Below, piece by piece: positions 1 through 11,175 of a DNA stretch of 64,000 nucleotides. Numbering within the stretch: the first letter of the stretch is position 1; each line of letters opens with the position of its first letter. The stretch spans positions 2,542,001 to 2,606,000 of the forward strand of contig MU271146.1 in assembly GCA_021432605.1 (NCBI GenBank), read 5' to 3'. Under the pieces are notes generated by a model. That model was not told the DNA's origin. It ran no database searches and saw only the letters and a program-made list of their open reading frames with translations. This stretch comes from Coniochaeta sp. PMI_546. Its lineage: Eukaryota > Ascomycota > Sordariomycetes > Coniochaetales > Coniochaetaceae. A program made the position numbers and the translations under genes.

Positions 1-75
1 GCTTACCTCGGATTGAGCATCCATATTCGCTGGTGATGTCGAGCCATCGCCGCAGCTGTTCGCATCGGCGGCCAT
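1..75 (-). CDS. First exon of a leftward gene cut by the window edge
   Basis: Read leftwards from an ATG at 75, 23 codons (starting MAADANSCGDGSTSPAN) run to position 7 and end exactly at a GTAAGC donor occupying 1-6. The exon is a whole number of codons, so the intron is phase 0. Only this N-terminal stub is visible: small polar residues, no hydrophobic signal sequence and no recognisable domain. The protein cannot be named. The ATG plus a perfect donor in frame is the only support, so this is a prediction rather than a certainty. Confidence 0.5.
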   Translation of the reverse strand, partial: MAADANSCGDGSTSPANMDAQSEVS

Positions 76-1172
76 GATGATGTAAGGTGATGAACCGATT
101 AAAGTCGAGTCGACATTGGACGCACAGAAAAAAAGTCAACCGGACAGAGTAAGAGGTTGAAGAAGATGCTGGCGGGTTAACCGTGGATTACGAAAGCCCA
201 ACCTCAACGTTGTTGGGTGGAGAAAGGAAAGGAGGCCAGTGAAGGAAAGAGCGATGGGTATACCTCGAATCAAGCCCATCTTGGAGATTGATAGAGAACC
301 CGTAGAGGAAAGGTGAATTCATCTAGCCAGCTCGCCAAGGACGAGATACTCGGCCCCCGGGCGGAATTGTTGCAGAATGCCGTCCGGTATAAAGCGACTG
401 ACTTGACATATGGAGCAGTGGCAACGAAGGAAGAGCGTAAGACGACTTAAGGCAGTCTAATCAGAAGACCATGTTCAAGAAATGAAGCAAATGATACGAA
501 AGCTACGAGAGAAATTCTTCTGTCCTAGATTCCAAAAGGTTCCCAGCGTCGATGCCATAATCATAAGTCGTGCCACGAAAAATCACCATTGGAAGGAGCA
601 GGGCGTGTTAGGTAACAAAGGGAAGGCAATACCAATCCTAGCCACTTGTTTGCCTTGATCAATCGAGAAGTATACCAAGTATACCAACAAGTGACCTTGG
701 CTCCAAGGAATACTCCTAGTAGTTAAGCTGGAAGCTCAGCTCTCCTTGTTGTCTGTCGCCTCGTTACCAAGCTGGTGCCACTGTTAGTACTCGATTGGCT
801 GCACTGATTATATTAAAGTTCGCCACATACCTAATGTAATGAACGTTCTGACCGTGTGAATGTCAGTTGCTTGAGCTCCCATGTCATGTTGGAGCGGTGA
901 TGGTATCGCAGCGTGTGGATTTGTTTAGGGGGCTGTTGTTGACTCGGCAAAAGATAGGGGTATCCCCATATGTAGATATCCCAATATGCTGGGTTACCCT
1001 AATGTAAGCAAGTCTTATGCAAGTAGAGCGTACTGCCATAAGATAAGCGATCAGTTATGCATGAGCTGTGACATCAGGGTTCTTTTAGGTCTAACCCCAC
1101 CAGAGTTGCCCCTCCATCGCGACAGCGGCAGCGACGTCGAACAATCCTGCTACGCGCAAGTCAAGTCCGGAT
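76..1172. other. Intergenic, likely shared promoter region
   Basis: About 1.1 kb between the leftward stub and the rightward ARMT1-like gene, so it should hold two divergent promoters. The part from about 470 to 1060 is relatively A+T rich. I see no gene, repeat or RNA gene here; the only longish open frame (986-1198) has no recognisable content. Confidence 0.5.
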
Positions 1173-2883
1173 ATGGAGTACGAACCAAAAATCCGTAAGC
1201 CAGGCTCTGTCCCTCATTCTTTCCTTCAACTCTGTTCTGACTGTCTCGACCAGCTGGCTACACAACAGCCGACAAGAACTCATTTGGCTGGCCAACCGCC
1301 CGAGAAAGATGGCCCATCATTGTGTTAGTCCTCTAACCTCAAGCCGGGCTGATACCACAGGAGAATTCTAACCAGAGGCAGAACCGGTATTGTCGATGAT
1401 GTATTCAGATCTGTGTCCAAATGCGATGACGATCCAGACAAGCGCGACGAGGGCAAGAAAATCATCGAGGAGATCGCGAAGCTCAAGTACGAGATCCAGC
1501 ATGACCGCCAAATAACGTACGCCGCACTGCTCCCAGCCACATCGAACAAGTACTGACGGGCAGGACAACAGACCAATCCGCGACGACGGCTACCCGGACG
1601 TAGCTCTCTACAACTCCGAGCTGGAGAAGCTGGGCCAGCCGACATGGCTCAACACCCCGTGGCTGTACACGGAATGCTACCTCTTCAGGTATGTATGCAA
1701 CTCACGTAGTGTATATTAGACGTGGTTTTGCTAAGACGCTCAAGCTAGGCGCATCAACACCTACTTCAGTCTGTCCACCCACTGGAAGAACTACGACGTC
1801 TTTGCCCGGCAAAAGATCAACACGTTCCGCTCGTCCCGGCCCGCCGTCCTCGAGCTCGCCGCCCGGTACAAGGACCTAATCATAAAGATGCGCGAAAACA
1901 AAGGAAAGCCAGTCGACGAAGAAGCAGAGAAAGAGCTCTTCATGGAGATGAGCGAGATCTGCCTCTGGGGAAATGCCACCGACTTGTCTCTTCTGACGAG
2001 TCTGAGCTACGACGACATTCAGAAGCTCCAGGGCTCAGAAGCTAGGAAGGCGTCGGAGAAGAACATCCTTGTCAATGATCTCCCCGCCGCATATGACCAG
2101 CTCCTCAAGGCCAAGAAAGAAGGGAAGAAAGAGCGCCGGGTCGACATCGTCCTCGACAACGCCGGCTTCGAACTGTACGTCGATCTCATCCTCGCGGGAT
2201 ATCTGCTGTCTACCGGACTCGCCACGACGGTGGTTCTCCATCCCAAGTCGATTCCGTGGTTCGTGTCGGACGTCCTGCCGAGCGATTTTGCGGCTCTTCT
2301 GGGTGCGGTCGCGAGCCCAAGACAGTTCTACGAGACGCCGTCCGAAGAAGAAGTGAATCAGGACATGACGCCGGAGCCGTTATCTGACACTGAGGCGGAT
2401 GAGCTGTCGTTCCTGTTCCAGGAATGGGTCACATTTCACTCCGAGGGGCAGCTTGTGCTTCGACCGAACCGTTTCTGGACGCATCCCGGCAGCTTCTGGC
2501 GGCTGCCGCATACTGATACGGAGCTGTACGAGGACCTCAAGACTAGCGAACTGGTCATCTTCAAGGGTGACTTGAATTACCGTAAACTTACGGCTGATGT
2601 GAGTGTTTGGCGACATATCGTGCTGAAGTCTGGTTGCTGACAAAGATTACAGGCGAAGTGGGATCCAACCACGCCGTTCACCGATGCCATTGGTCCCATG
2701 GGACCCGGTTCTGGCGTCAATGTGCTGGCTTTGAGGACTTGCAAGGCTGATGTCGTCGTGGGCCTGAAGCCCGGCGAGGACGAGAAGATCCGCGCGACTG
2801 AAGGTGGTGGAGGGGACTCTGGGGCACGGAAGTGGGCTTGGAGCGGGAAGTGGGCAGTCGTGTCTTATTCCAGCGGAGCATGA
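1173..2883 (+). CDS. DUF89 / ARMT1-like metal-dependent phosphatase (six exons)
   Basis: Exons 1173-1194, 1269-1323, 1382-1516, 1572-1688, 1749-2598 and 2653-2883 join to 469 residues. The product belongs to the DUF89 family, subfamily III (human ARMT1, yeast YMR027W): Mn/Ni/Co-dependent phosphatases thought to clear sugar phosphates such as fructose 1-phosphate (damage control). Diagnostic features seen are the metal-site stretch LDNAGFELYVDL, followed by IPWFVSDVLPSDF, and near the C-terminus LRTCKADVVVGL, which contains the RTxK signature of subfamily III. The N-terminus PTARERWPIIVTGIVDDV also fits. All five introns are 54-74 nt with good donors. There is no signal peptide, so it is probably cytosolic. 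The start codon is chosen because it gives a short N-terminus that splices cleanly into the conserved region. Family assignment is firm; the physiological substrate is not known for fungal members. Confidence 0.9.
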
Positions 2884-3137
2884 GCAAACCGAGGCACATA
2901 TAGCTAGGTCTGTTTCTTTGGACTGGCTGCGATATAAATGCTACTTCCTGTTCTGCTTCTCTTAGACATCTTTTGCCATAGACTTGTATCACCGGTCTAA
3001 AAGAGACCACATCGCTGACCCTCTCTGCCATCATTCACTCATCAAGTCCTCTTTCCAGCCCCATCTACCGTAGCAAAGCAACAAGCCATCCCGATATCTC
3101 AGGTCTCTTTCCTTGGATACTCCATTCTCTCTGTGGC

Positions 3138-3935
3138 TCAAGCCCAGTCCATGATGTCACGATTGAACACCGGGATCCGCGGAAGTTCTGCGGTTGCATG
3201 TTAGGATATAATCGTGTCACCCTAGGCGCCATGGAATATTGACTTACTATAGGCCTCACACTGGTTACAGAGCTGATGTCCGCAGATCTCCTCTTGCCCG
3301 TCGCCGTCTCCCTGCGAATGCTCCTCAAACGTGCGATAACAATTCATGGTGCGGTTGGGTCCCTTGCCGCAGACACAGCACGTCCACTTCCGTCCGACTC
3401 GCTCGTAGTCGCAGCCCCCCGGCACGTTGCAGAAGGCGCGGAACTGGGAGAAGTCAACACGGCTGCCTATGGAGCGGGTGCAGGGCATGCGCTGGCGAAC
3501 GCGGCGGATGCTGATGGGGGCGAGGATGTTCGCATGGTCGTGTTTGGTCTGACGGGGCGGGGATGGAGGGGAGAGGCATGTCGGAGGTGAGCTTGGTGGG
3601 CTTGGTGTGCGTGGGGGCGAGGTGGGTGAGGACGGTGGTGAGGTTGGGGTGGACTTCGTGGAGGCAGGCGAGCAAGAGGTTGATGAGTTTGGAGAAGCAG
3701 TGGCAGAGGATGACGGCGAAGTGTAACTGTCGTCTGTGAGGTCCCGTTTCTCGAGGCTCTGGTGAAACTTGTCTCCTTCTTCGAGCTCTTGGCTGATACT
3801 GTCTGTTTGGCCGATGCTGGAAAGCTGCTCAATCTTCTCGCGGACCAGGATGGACTCGATATTGGAGTATTGGCAGAACTTCCACGAGACAGTGTGGTGG
3901 CCGCAGAAGCGCCAGTGGATGATTTGGAGACACAT
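3138..3935 (-). CDS. Cysteine-rich putative zinc-binding protein, copy 1
   Basis: Exon 1 runs 3935-3248 and exon 2 3187-3138, giving 245 residues. The intron (3188-3247) has a GTAAGT donor, a CTAAC branch site and a CAG acceptor; without splicing the frame stops just past the donor. The start is the Met of MCLQIIHWRFCGHH, because copies at 30.3 and 32.2 kb also begin with Met-Cys. N-terminal module: M-C-x2... C-x-H-x7-C. The middle (about residues 60-140) is a Ser/Pro/Thr-rich low-complexity linker. C-terminal module (about 175-230): C..C, then W-T-C-C-V-C-G-x2-x-N-R, C, and C-G-H-Q-L-C-N-Q-C. The Cys/His spacing suggests two zinc sites in a RING-like or zinc-ribbon arrangement. No signal peptide or membrane segment. 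I do not know a characterised member; the function is unknown. Confidence 0.72.
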
Positions 3936-6900
3936 TTTTTTGCTGAAGTGGTATGTTGTGATATCTACTTCTTGTAAGTAAGCTGTCAAGTGTGTAACGA
4001 GACGAAGTGGGAAGTCTTACTTGTGTCTGTGATACTGAGATCAGAAAGTCCTCGTTCTACTACTGAAAGAAACCAAGGAACTCGGGATGTGTAGGTTGGA
4101 GGGAAACGTATCTGTGTGGTAGAAGGATGGGAGAATGACAGCGGTAGTAAGAGGTCAAAGGTGCCAGACTGTTGGCCCCTTGGTTGAAAAGTAGAACAAT
4201 AGGACAGACAGTCTGGTAGTCGACTGCCAATTGTGAAAAGGAGTTGTGAATAGGACAAGAAGGGTCTCTATTGGCTATTCAGTACACAACTGTGATTTTC
4301 CTCTGACTCTATTGTTCTGGCCTAAATACTTACGAGCTCACGTTCCTCTCACGACCAGAGATCGAGACCTCTATCTAGCGGTAAAATATTGATATGGACC
4401 TCACGTAAAGTCTTCGACCTGGCCATCCCAAACTTGTTCTACATTGAGCGACGCTGAATGACCGGCGCTTGCACGCTAGGCTATCAGTGTGCTTGAGGCT
4501 GTTAAAATAAAATATATATATTGCAAACCAGGTATTACTGACAATGTAACGAATCTAAGTTGATGAATATTGCACAGCACCAGACGCAGCCTCTTGATCT
4601 TGGGCAAGGAGCAAGGAGCTGAGTAGATGGCAAGACATGACACTCGACGAGCAGATTAAGTTTAATTCTGAAGTCTAAGGACACCTGCAAGATGTGTGAT
4701 ATTCGTACATATGCTGTGACGGCTGGTATCACGACATGCACATTACACGTCTTTCAGGGTACTGCACACCTGTCCAGCCGCATTAGCATATACGTACAGG
4801 TGACTGGTTACCCATCAGGGCGAAGAACACCAGATTCTTGAAGAGCATAGTTCCCCCGGATACTAGAAGGACTCTCGGCAGGAGTGATACTGGAGACAGA
4901 GGAAAACTCGATAAAGAATGTTCGTCCGGCTGAAAGAGCTTCCAGGACTTGACTGTTCACTCTAACAAGACCTCATATGCAAGGCCGTCGTGATAGAAAA
5001 TCAGGCACTTACGTCATCAAACAACTCATACACAAGATATCCCAAAATCTTGTGCTCCTGAAATCCGCGCAGCATCCTTCATCTTCAGAGCACTCATTGT
5101 CGCGTTGAGGGCGTCCCGGGATGCCGTCTAGTTCGGCCTCTGTCTTAGCCGCGCTCTCGCCATTGCTGTGCCACAACCAGCCCATAATGTGCGTTTCTTC
5201 TCTGTTGGCCCTCGAACAAGTTGACGCGGACTACCGGGGAACAACGGTCGTAGAAATAAAGCGAGGAGCGCGACAGGGAGATTTGGCCACTGATACTGTC
5301 TCTCGGGAAGGATGTACTGTTCTGGAATTTTGTATCCGGGTGAAAGCAGGCTTGGAGGATGCTGCTATCGAATGTCGGTTACGATGTGTGGAAATCTAGA
5401 AGAAGCACCTGAACAGAGTGTCCATACTGATATTATGTCTGTGTCGTGGCCCATGTTCCAGATCGTCGAAGAGAGCAAAAGGGAGCAGGAGCAGGTAAAC
5501 ACCTGGCTCATCTCATATCACATCCGACATACCCTCTGATTTACAAGATCTCCGTCTGACCCTGAGACTTGTATATAACGTAGGACTCTGCCTTCAGCTT
5601 CGCCTCGTATGAGGTTGTAGTATCAGTCTTGGCAGCTGGCGCAACGAGTGGCGGAGTGCAAACTCTTCGTGGAGATTGGTGTGTCAGTCATCACGTGGGA
5701 TCCGTGAGGCAGACTGTGAGGTACTCTAAACGTAGAGTATGCTGCTGTGTTGCACATGGTGAGATACACTAGACTACGGTGGCAAGAGTGGACGAATACG
5801 GAATCCAGAACATCAACCTCCCTCCCCCTACTTTAAGCAACCCATTGGGTTACGCCGTAGGGCCGCATGGCATATTACGTGGTGAAGATTGGCCGCTTGA
5901 CAACGGCCGGAATGTAAAATAGGACTGGCCGAATGAAGCCAACCGAGACGGGCAACGAATGCACACCCGTGGTGAGCAGAATCTTCACCACAAAGCTATG
6001 AAGCAGACACACACCATCACAAGATTTTCTTGCTCAGAGACATAGCAGGTTTTCCCCCCTGAAGTCAACCTACTCGGGGTTGGGATTTCTGGGTCAACTA
6101 AAGAAAGAGAGAAAACGGAGTCTGATTGACGACAAACTGTCATTGACGTGGACGACATCTATTCCCACTCATGACGTTCCATTTACAAGAAATTCTACAC
6201 ACCGAAGCAAACCCGCCTGACTGGATGAGAAGACCAGACCAGACAAGACCAGACCATTGCCGAGTCAAATGTCCTTGGATTCCTGGAAGTTGGAAGTTGG
6301 GAGCAAGGCCGTGATCCACAGCCTAAGGGAAGGTACCTTAGGTCTCGTCCAAATGCGCGAGGTCTCAATCATGTGCTTGGCTGCTCTGCCTCGGCAACCT
6401 GTGCGCTTCCTTCCCGACTAAGAAGTTGGAGAAGGTTGGATTTTAACTCCTCATCAATATTTGGATTGAGGTAGCTCTTCTCTGTGCTGCTAAATTTGCA
6501 CGGATGGCGCTAACAAGTCCAAGTCCGGGGGATCTGCATTTGATGGGTGTGGTTCCTGGGGAAATGCAACCGCCCAGAAAGCCATCCGATCTACGCTAAG
6601 CCACATGCGGTGGCCAAGATCCGTTCCAACACCATGCGACCCCCTGACAACTCTAGGAACTCCAACGCTTTCCTGCCCAGTAGAGTACCCGCTGCTTACC
6701 CTTCCTGCCTCCCCTCCTGCAAGGGCATCCAACGGGCGAGCACGAGGCAAATGATGGTTGCATCGTAGTAGCTGGACAGGGAAGCTGAGGCGGGCTGGAA
6801 GGCGCATGTGCTGCCGAGAGATGCCCGATGTGTCGTCGACGACCGACTTCCGACTCTCTGAGACATTGGTCAACGCTCCCCGAGACAATTAGACAATTAA

Positions 6901-7454
6901 GCTGGGCTCTGGATTTGTTTACTGTCAGTTTTAACCTTAGTCCCAATGGTCAAGGTCAAATAGCTTACTGTGTAAGTTATACACGTGTAGACATGTCCTG
7001 ATGCACACTGAGCCCCAGGAAGGATGCAGAGCCGGAAAGGGGTAGCCACCTCTGCCATAACCAAGCTTGGGTGAAAGCTTAGCTGAATCGAGATATGCAA
7101 GCCAGGTTTTTTTCTACCCCATCCGTGACCTCATGCGCGCAACGCGCGCCACTCCCGAAGGATCGTGGCATCCACATTCCGGACCTGCTCAGGTTTTGCC
7201 CCATGTAACCCAGCAGGGTTGCCCAGCTCTCGGACTAAGACAAAGTCTTCCCAAGGTGCCCATGGTAACCGTGATCTCACATGCCTTCATAAAGAGCCTC
7301 ACTCCTCTCCAACTTTCTCGACTCCTTTCTTGCTCTTGTTTACCCCCCAATAGCACTCGTTATAAGTAGCATCACTCGCTTGTCCGTACTACCAACCTCG
7401 TACCTCACTCGTTCCAAGCCCCAAACAAACTCCAAACACAGCACACTGTCCAAC
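3936..7454. other. Long intergenic stretch, no gene recognised
   Basis: About 3.5 kb upstream of both the leftward cysteine-rich gene and the rightward CFEM gene. Short open frames (for example 5121-5399 and 6490-6888 on the minus strand) show no domain and no splice structure I trust. A small imperfect tandem of AGACCAGACC lies near 6230-6255, and an AGGTACCT palindrome at 6331. The last 150 bases are C/T-rich, as expected for a fungal core promoter. Confidence 0.5.
7361..7366 (+). promoter_or_regulatory. TATA-like box of the CFEM gene
   Basis: TATAAG lies 94 bases upstream of the CFEM start codon, just after a long C/T-rich tract at about 7300-7350. Position and context fit a core promoter of a well expressed fungal secreted-protein gene. 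No experimental start site is visible. Confidence 0.35.
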
Positions 7455-8096
7455 ATGAAGTACTCGGCCGTCATCGTCACCGCTCTGGCTGCCGTTGCCT
7501 CCGCGCAGGACATCTCCATCTTCCCCTCGTGCTCCCTGCCCTGCATCCTGAACGCCATCTCCACGGCGACCAATTGCCAGGCGACCGACTACCCCTGCGT
7601 GTGCAAGAATATGGATGCCCTGACGGCCGCTGCCACCAGCTGCGTCGTCCAGGCCTGCGGCATTGACGTCGCAACCGGTATGCTCCTCCCCCCGCGATCG
7701 TCAATCTACTTGAAGTGAGGCCCGCTAACAGTGCCCCTAGGCACGGTCCTTCCGGCCACCAAGCAGTTCTGCGCCAGCGTCGACACTAGCGGAGGCAGCA
7801 GCTCTTCATCATCTGCTGCGGCAGTGACCAGCTCCACGACCCAGTCGGCGACGGAGGTCTCGACGTCGACGTCTATCCAGTCCTCCACCTCGACCTCCGT
7901 CCAGGTCTCTACCACCACCTCGGCCACCACCAGCACCGCCGCCGCCGTCACCACCACGACGAAGGCCAGCAACGGCACAGCCACCAAGACCGCCTCGTCC
8001 ACCCCGTCATCAGTCGTCACCGCTGGCGCGGCTGTCATGGGATCTATCGGCTCTGCTGCCATGCTCCTGCTCGGTGCCGCTGCTTTTGCTCTCTGA
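7455..8096 (+). CDS. CFEM-domain GPI-anchored cell-surface protein
   Basis: Exons 7455-7677 and 7741-8096 give 192 residues. A signal peptide (MKYSAVIVTALAAVASAQ) leads into a CFEM domain with eight cysteines in the usual order: C-x3-C, C, C-V-C, C-x4-C and a last Cys in FCASV. An Asp precedes the CxC (TDYPCVC) where CFEM proteins can carry a heme-iron ligand. From about residue 95 to 165 the protein is Ser/Thr-rich with many possible O-glycosylation sites. It ends in a hydrophobic tail (AAMLLLGAAAFAL) typical of GPI anchoring. CFEM proteins of fungi act in heme uptake, wall stability and host interaction; which one applies here cannot be told. The single 63-nt intron lies inside the CFEM coding part. 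Confidence 0.93.
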
Positions 8097-8639
8097 TGGC
8101 CTGATGTGGTGTCGTGTGCGTTAGTCAGTACGAGGGAGGGAGAATGTAGGGTTATAATCGATGGATATGCGCATCCTACCTAATAGTCTAGTATACCGGT
8201 AATGAAAAAGCAAGAAAAGCTACATGCACACAGTGTTGGAGCGAACCACAAGTATGACTGCTAAAGGCAGTTTTGACTGTGAAGTGCCCGGGGGTAAACA
8301 CGATTCGTTCATCTAATCAACCTGTAGACGGTGACGTGAGTACGAGCTGGATTTGTAGACAAGAAAACAAGGAGACGCCATGCAGCACCATACCAAGACG
8401 TAAACACATTCAGCACACACCATTCTGTGCACAGTGGCCGCAAACCAAACCCGAACCCGCTCCGCGGTCTAGACTTTCCTATATCTAGATGCTCGCCAAA
8501 TCCCCCAAAACACCCATGCCGTGCATACCAAGCAACCTCAAACTCCAAAAGAGCATCGCATCCAGGATAGAGCCGGGTATTTCATCACTCAAAGACTCCA
8601 ACGCATCCCCACATTGTATGTACTTGGCCCTGACCACCG
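8097..8639. other. Convergent intergenic region
   Basis: Holds the 3' ends of the rightward CFEM gene and the leftward acyltransferase gene. I see no further gene. A long minus-strand frame across 8485-9591 is the shadow of the acyltransferase. Confidence 0.6.
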
Positions 8640-10001
8640 TCACGACACCACAGACGCTATCAGCGCCCACAGCTTGTACGCGACATACACCAGCAGCCCC
8701 ACGACGCCAAGGACGGTGTAGATCTGGAGGAACTCCCAGGGATACCTGGTCCGCACCTCCGTCTCGACGAACCCTTCCTTGCCCCTGGTCACGGCCTCGC
8801 CGGGGCTGGCCGGGAACCGGCCGGTCGAGACGTACTGCTCCATCAGGGCGTCCTTCTCGTACCACCTCTCCCGCAGCCAGGCGTCGAAGGCCTCCGGGTC
8901 CTGCAGGGGGATGTCGTCGACCCTGAACCGGCGCCAGTAGAAGTTGACCGACCTGGGCGGCCTGCCCTGGAAGTAGGTGCTGGACAGGGTGAAGTAGTCC
9001 TCGCCGTACTTGCCGCGCGGGATGCCCTCGTAGGCGACGGTGCAGTCGTAGACCCACTCGACGGTGCCCTTGAGCTCGCAGAGGCAGAAGTACATGCCCG
9101 TGCTGCGGGGGAGGAGCACGTGCTCCGGGTCCCTGACGCCGATCTTGTCGGCCCAGCGGGCGGACTTGGCGCGGCCGTTGGCCGAGGCGTTGGTCCCCTC
9201 GGGGAAGAGCAGGAGCCACATGGGGTTCAGGTACCGCTTGCCGTCCGGGGCGGTGTGCTGGGTCTTGAGCTTGCCGAGGCGGTGGGCCATGCGCGGGCGG
9301 TCGACGCTCATCTTGCGCGACATGAAGATGAAGCCGTAGAACATCATGCCCTGGCCCATGATGGGGATGTACTTGAGGGACTGCTTGAGGATAATGTACA
9401 GGTAGCCGTGCATGTGGGGCCGGTTGGCGTAGCCCACCCACCAGAGGTACAGCCAGTCCGTGTAGATCTGGTGGTTGGCGATCATGACCATGCGCTCCGG
9501 GAAGGAGAACTCGACGAGCCCGTCGGGGGTCTGGCGGATCTGGTCCGCGACCGAGGCGTCGCCGCTGATGCGGATCGTGGTCGGGCCCCACCAGTGCGTC
9601 GTCGTCGTTATGACAAGGCCGAAGGACTGCTTGGTCAGGGCCATGTAGGAGTAGTAGAGGTCGCGGTTTATGAAGTATAAGGGTGCGCCGATGAGTTGGG
9701 TGAGGACGATGCTGTAAAGATTGTTTTGGGGGTTAGTCCCTGACCGTAGCAGCATTGGAAGGCCCGGGGTAGGGAGGGCAAGGGGGGGGGCGGGAGCGAG
9801 GACATACGCGCAACAGCCTGCGGTGAACCAGTTGGCCAATGCGACCACTCGAAGGACTTGAATCAACCAGCCGTGAGATTTTTTGCCGGAGGGATGATAT
9901 TTGCCTGGAGCGAGGTCGTCGACGCCGGCCAGTCCGCCGAGGTTGCCCGTGGGTAGCTCGTCTCCAGCCTGCACCCGTTGGCGAAGCTCTGATGTCTCCA
10001 T
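8640..10001 (-). CDS. PlsC-type lysophospholipid acyltransferase
   Basis: Exons 10001-9808 and 9711-8640 give 421 residues; the 96-nt intron (9712-9807, GTATGT...TTTACAG) is a multiple of three, so the unspliced frame also stays open, but removing it restores a smooth membrane segment. The PlsC acyltransferase core has block I N-H-Q-I-Y-T-D-W and block III L-F-P-E-G-T-N, with the later region typical of the LCLAT1/ALCAT and yeast Cst26/Psi1 branch. A hydrophobic segment (about residues 45-75) precedes the catalytic block and another (TVLGVVGLLVYVAYKLWALI) lies at the C-terminus, so it is probably an ER membrane enzyme acylating lysophosphatidic acid or lysophosphatidylinositol. The exact acceptor lipid cannot be read from sequence. 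Confidence 0.9.
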   Translation of the reverse strand: METSELRQRVQAGDELPTGNLGGLAGVDDLAPGKYHPSGKKSHGWLIQVLRVVALANWFTAGCCAYVLAPAPPLALPTPGLPMLLRSGTNPQNNLYSIVLTQLIGAPLYFINRDLYYSYMALTKQSFGLVITTTTHWWGPTTIRISGDASVADQIRQTPDGLVEFSFPERMVMIANHQIYTDWLYLWWVGYANRPHMHGYLYIILKQSLKYIPIMGQGMMFYGFIFMSRKMSVDRPRMAHRLGKLKTQHTAPDGKRYLNPMWLLLFPEGTNASANGRAKSARWADKIGVRDPEHVLLPRSTGMYFCLCELKGTVEWVYDCTVAYEGIPRGKYGEDYFTLSSTYFQGRPPRSVNFYWRRFRVDDIPLQDPEAFDAWLRERWYEKDALMEQYVSTGRFPASPGEAVTRGKEGFVETEVRTRYPWEFLQIYTVLGVVGLLVYVAYKLWALIASVVS

Positions 10002-11175
10002 GATGGGTGGCAGGGGCGTCTCCGGATGCTATGGAAACGAACCAGAGACGTCGAGGGGAGAGGTCCAAGATGAAGTGATCCCAACCAAACTCTCAGACAA
10101 GCCTTGCACCTCGCTCAACAGCACAAGGTAGTTGTGAGAGTTGAAACACGGCGGTAGGTGAGGGAGCTGAGGTCACTCGAACCTCTTCTTGTATACGACA
10201 GCTGCCTCGGTAGCACTTTGGGTTGCAGTGCTTGTCGGAATGTCCGGAATGTCATAACAACACATGCATTGCTAGGGCATACTCCGTCTGAAGATAGCGC
10301 GAGGATGTGCAGTGACTGCTATGGCCAGCATGGAAAGTCGATGTCGTGTGTCCAATGTGGCACGACGGCAACGATACCTTACCTAGAGGTACACTTAGGC
10401 AGCCACGAGACTCTCACAAGGGCTGATTCACTGGCTCCCGCGGAGTCCATCTGTCCATCCCCCACCTAACCCATCTGTAGTGTACATCAGGTACATAGTA
10501 CAAGGTAAGCTTTTGGTCAACCCCACTATACTTAGGAAGTCAGCCAGGTCTAGGCCGAAACGGGTCAAGCTGCTGCTGAACGTGGCATGTGCTCTCTGCC
10601 TTGGGAGAAGTCGAGCTTACACGTGCTGTACACTACCAAGTGTCCTTACGGGTGCCTTTCTTTTGCGGACGGAAAGGAGCCACGTTGGCATGTTGTTTGT
10701 AGACCGTATACTTGAAGAGGGAAACAGAATTCATGAGCACTGGGCATTGCACGCACGTAGATACAAACGTAGTGTACATGTACCGGTATTGTGTACTGTA
10801 AGTGTAGATAAAAGCTTGATCGATGACATAGCTGGGGAATAATCCAGAGCTTCCAATTGGTGGTGGCTTGTTCATTATGGCCAAGGTACAGTAGCTTCAT
10901 TCGGCTCTTGGGTGCGCTGTGGTTTTTTGCGGGCCTCAAAGACACTCAACCTCACTTCACACTGTCACCAAAATAGTCTGGCCTTGATACACGTCTTTCG
11001 TGTCGGCTATTACCTGTGACAATTCGACCCTGCGTATCGTCATGGTTCTCGTCCTAGCCCATAAGGCCTATCCGTGAGCAGGTTCAACTATGCCTCCACC
11101 GAGTCGACGTCACCTTAGCAAACATCAACTACTCGAGCCTCCTCGTCCTCCTCCGCCGCCACACGCGGTCGCAAC
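10002..11175. other. Divergent promoter region
   Basis: About 1.2 kb between the leftward acyltransferase and rightward NAD kinase start codons, so both promoters should lie here. Open frames at 10158-10469, 10480-10842 and 10633-10945 have no recognisable content and overlap one another on opposite strands. Confidence 0.5.

Noticed and set aside
8485-9591. Long minus-strand frame (368 codons) rich in Arg, Pro, His
   Set aside because: It is an out-of-frame shadow of the PlsC acyltransferase; composition is biased by GC-rich codons and no domain is present.
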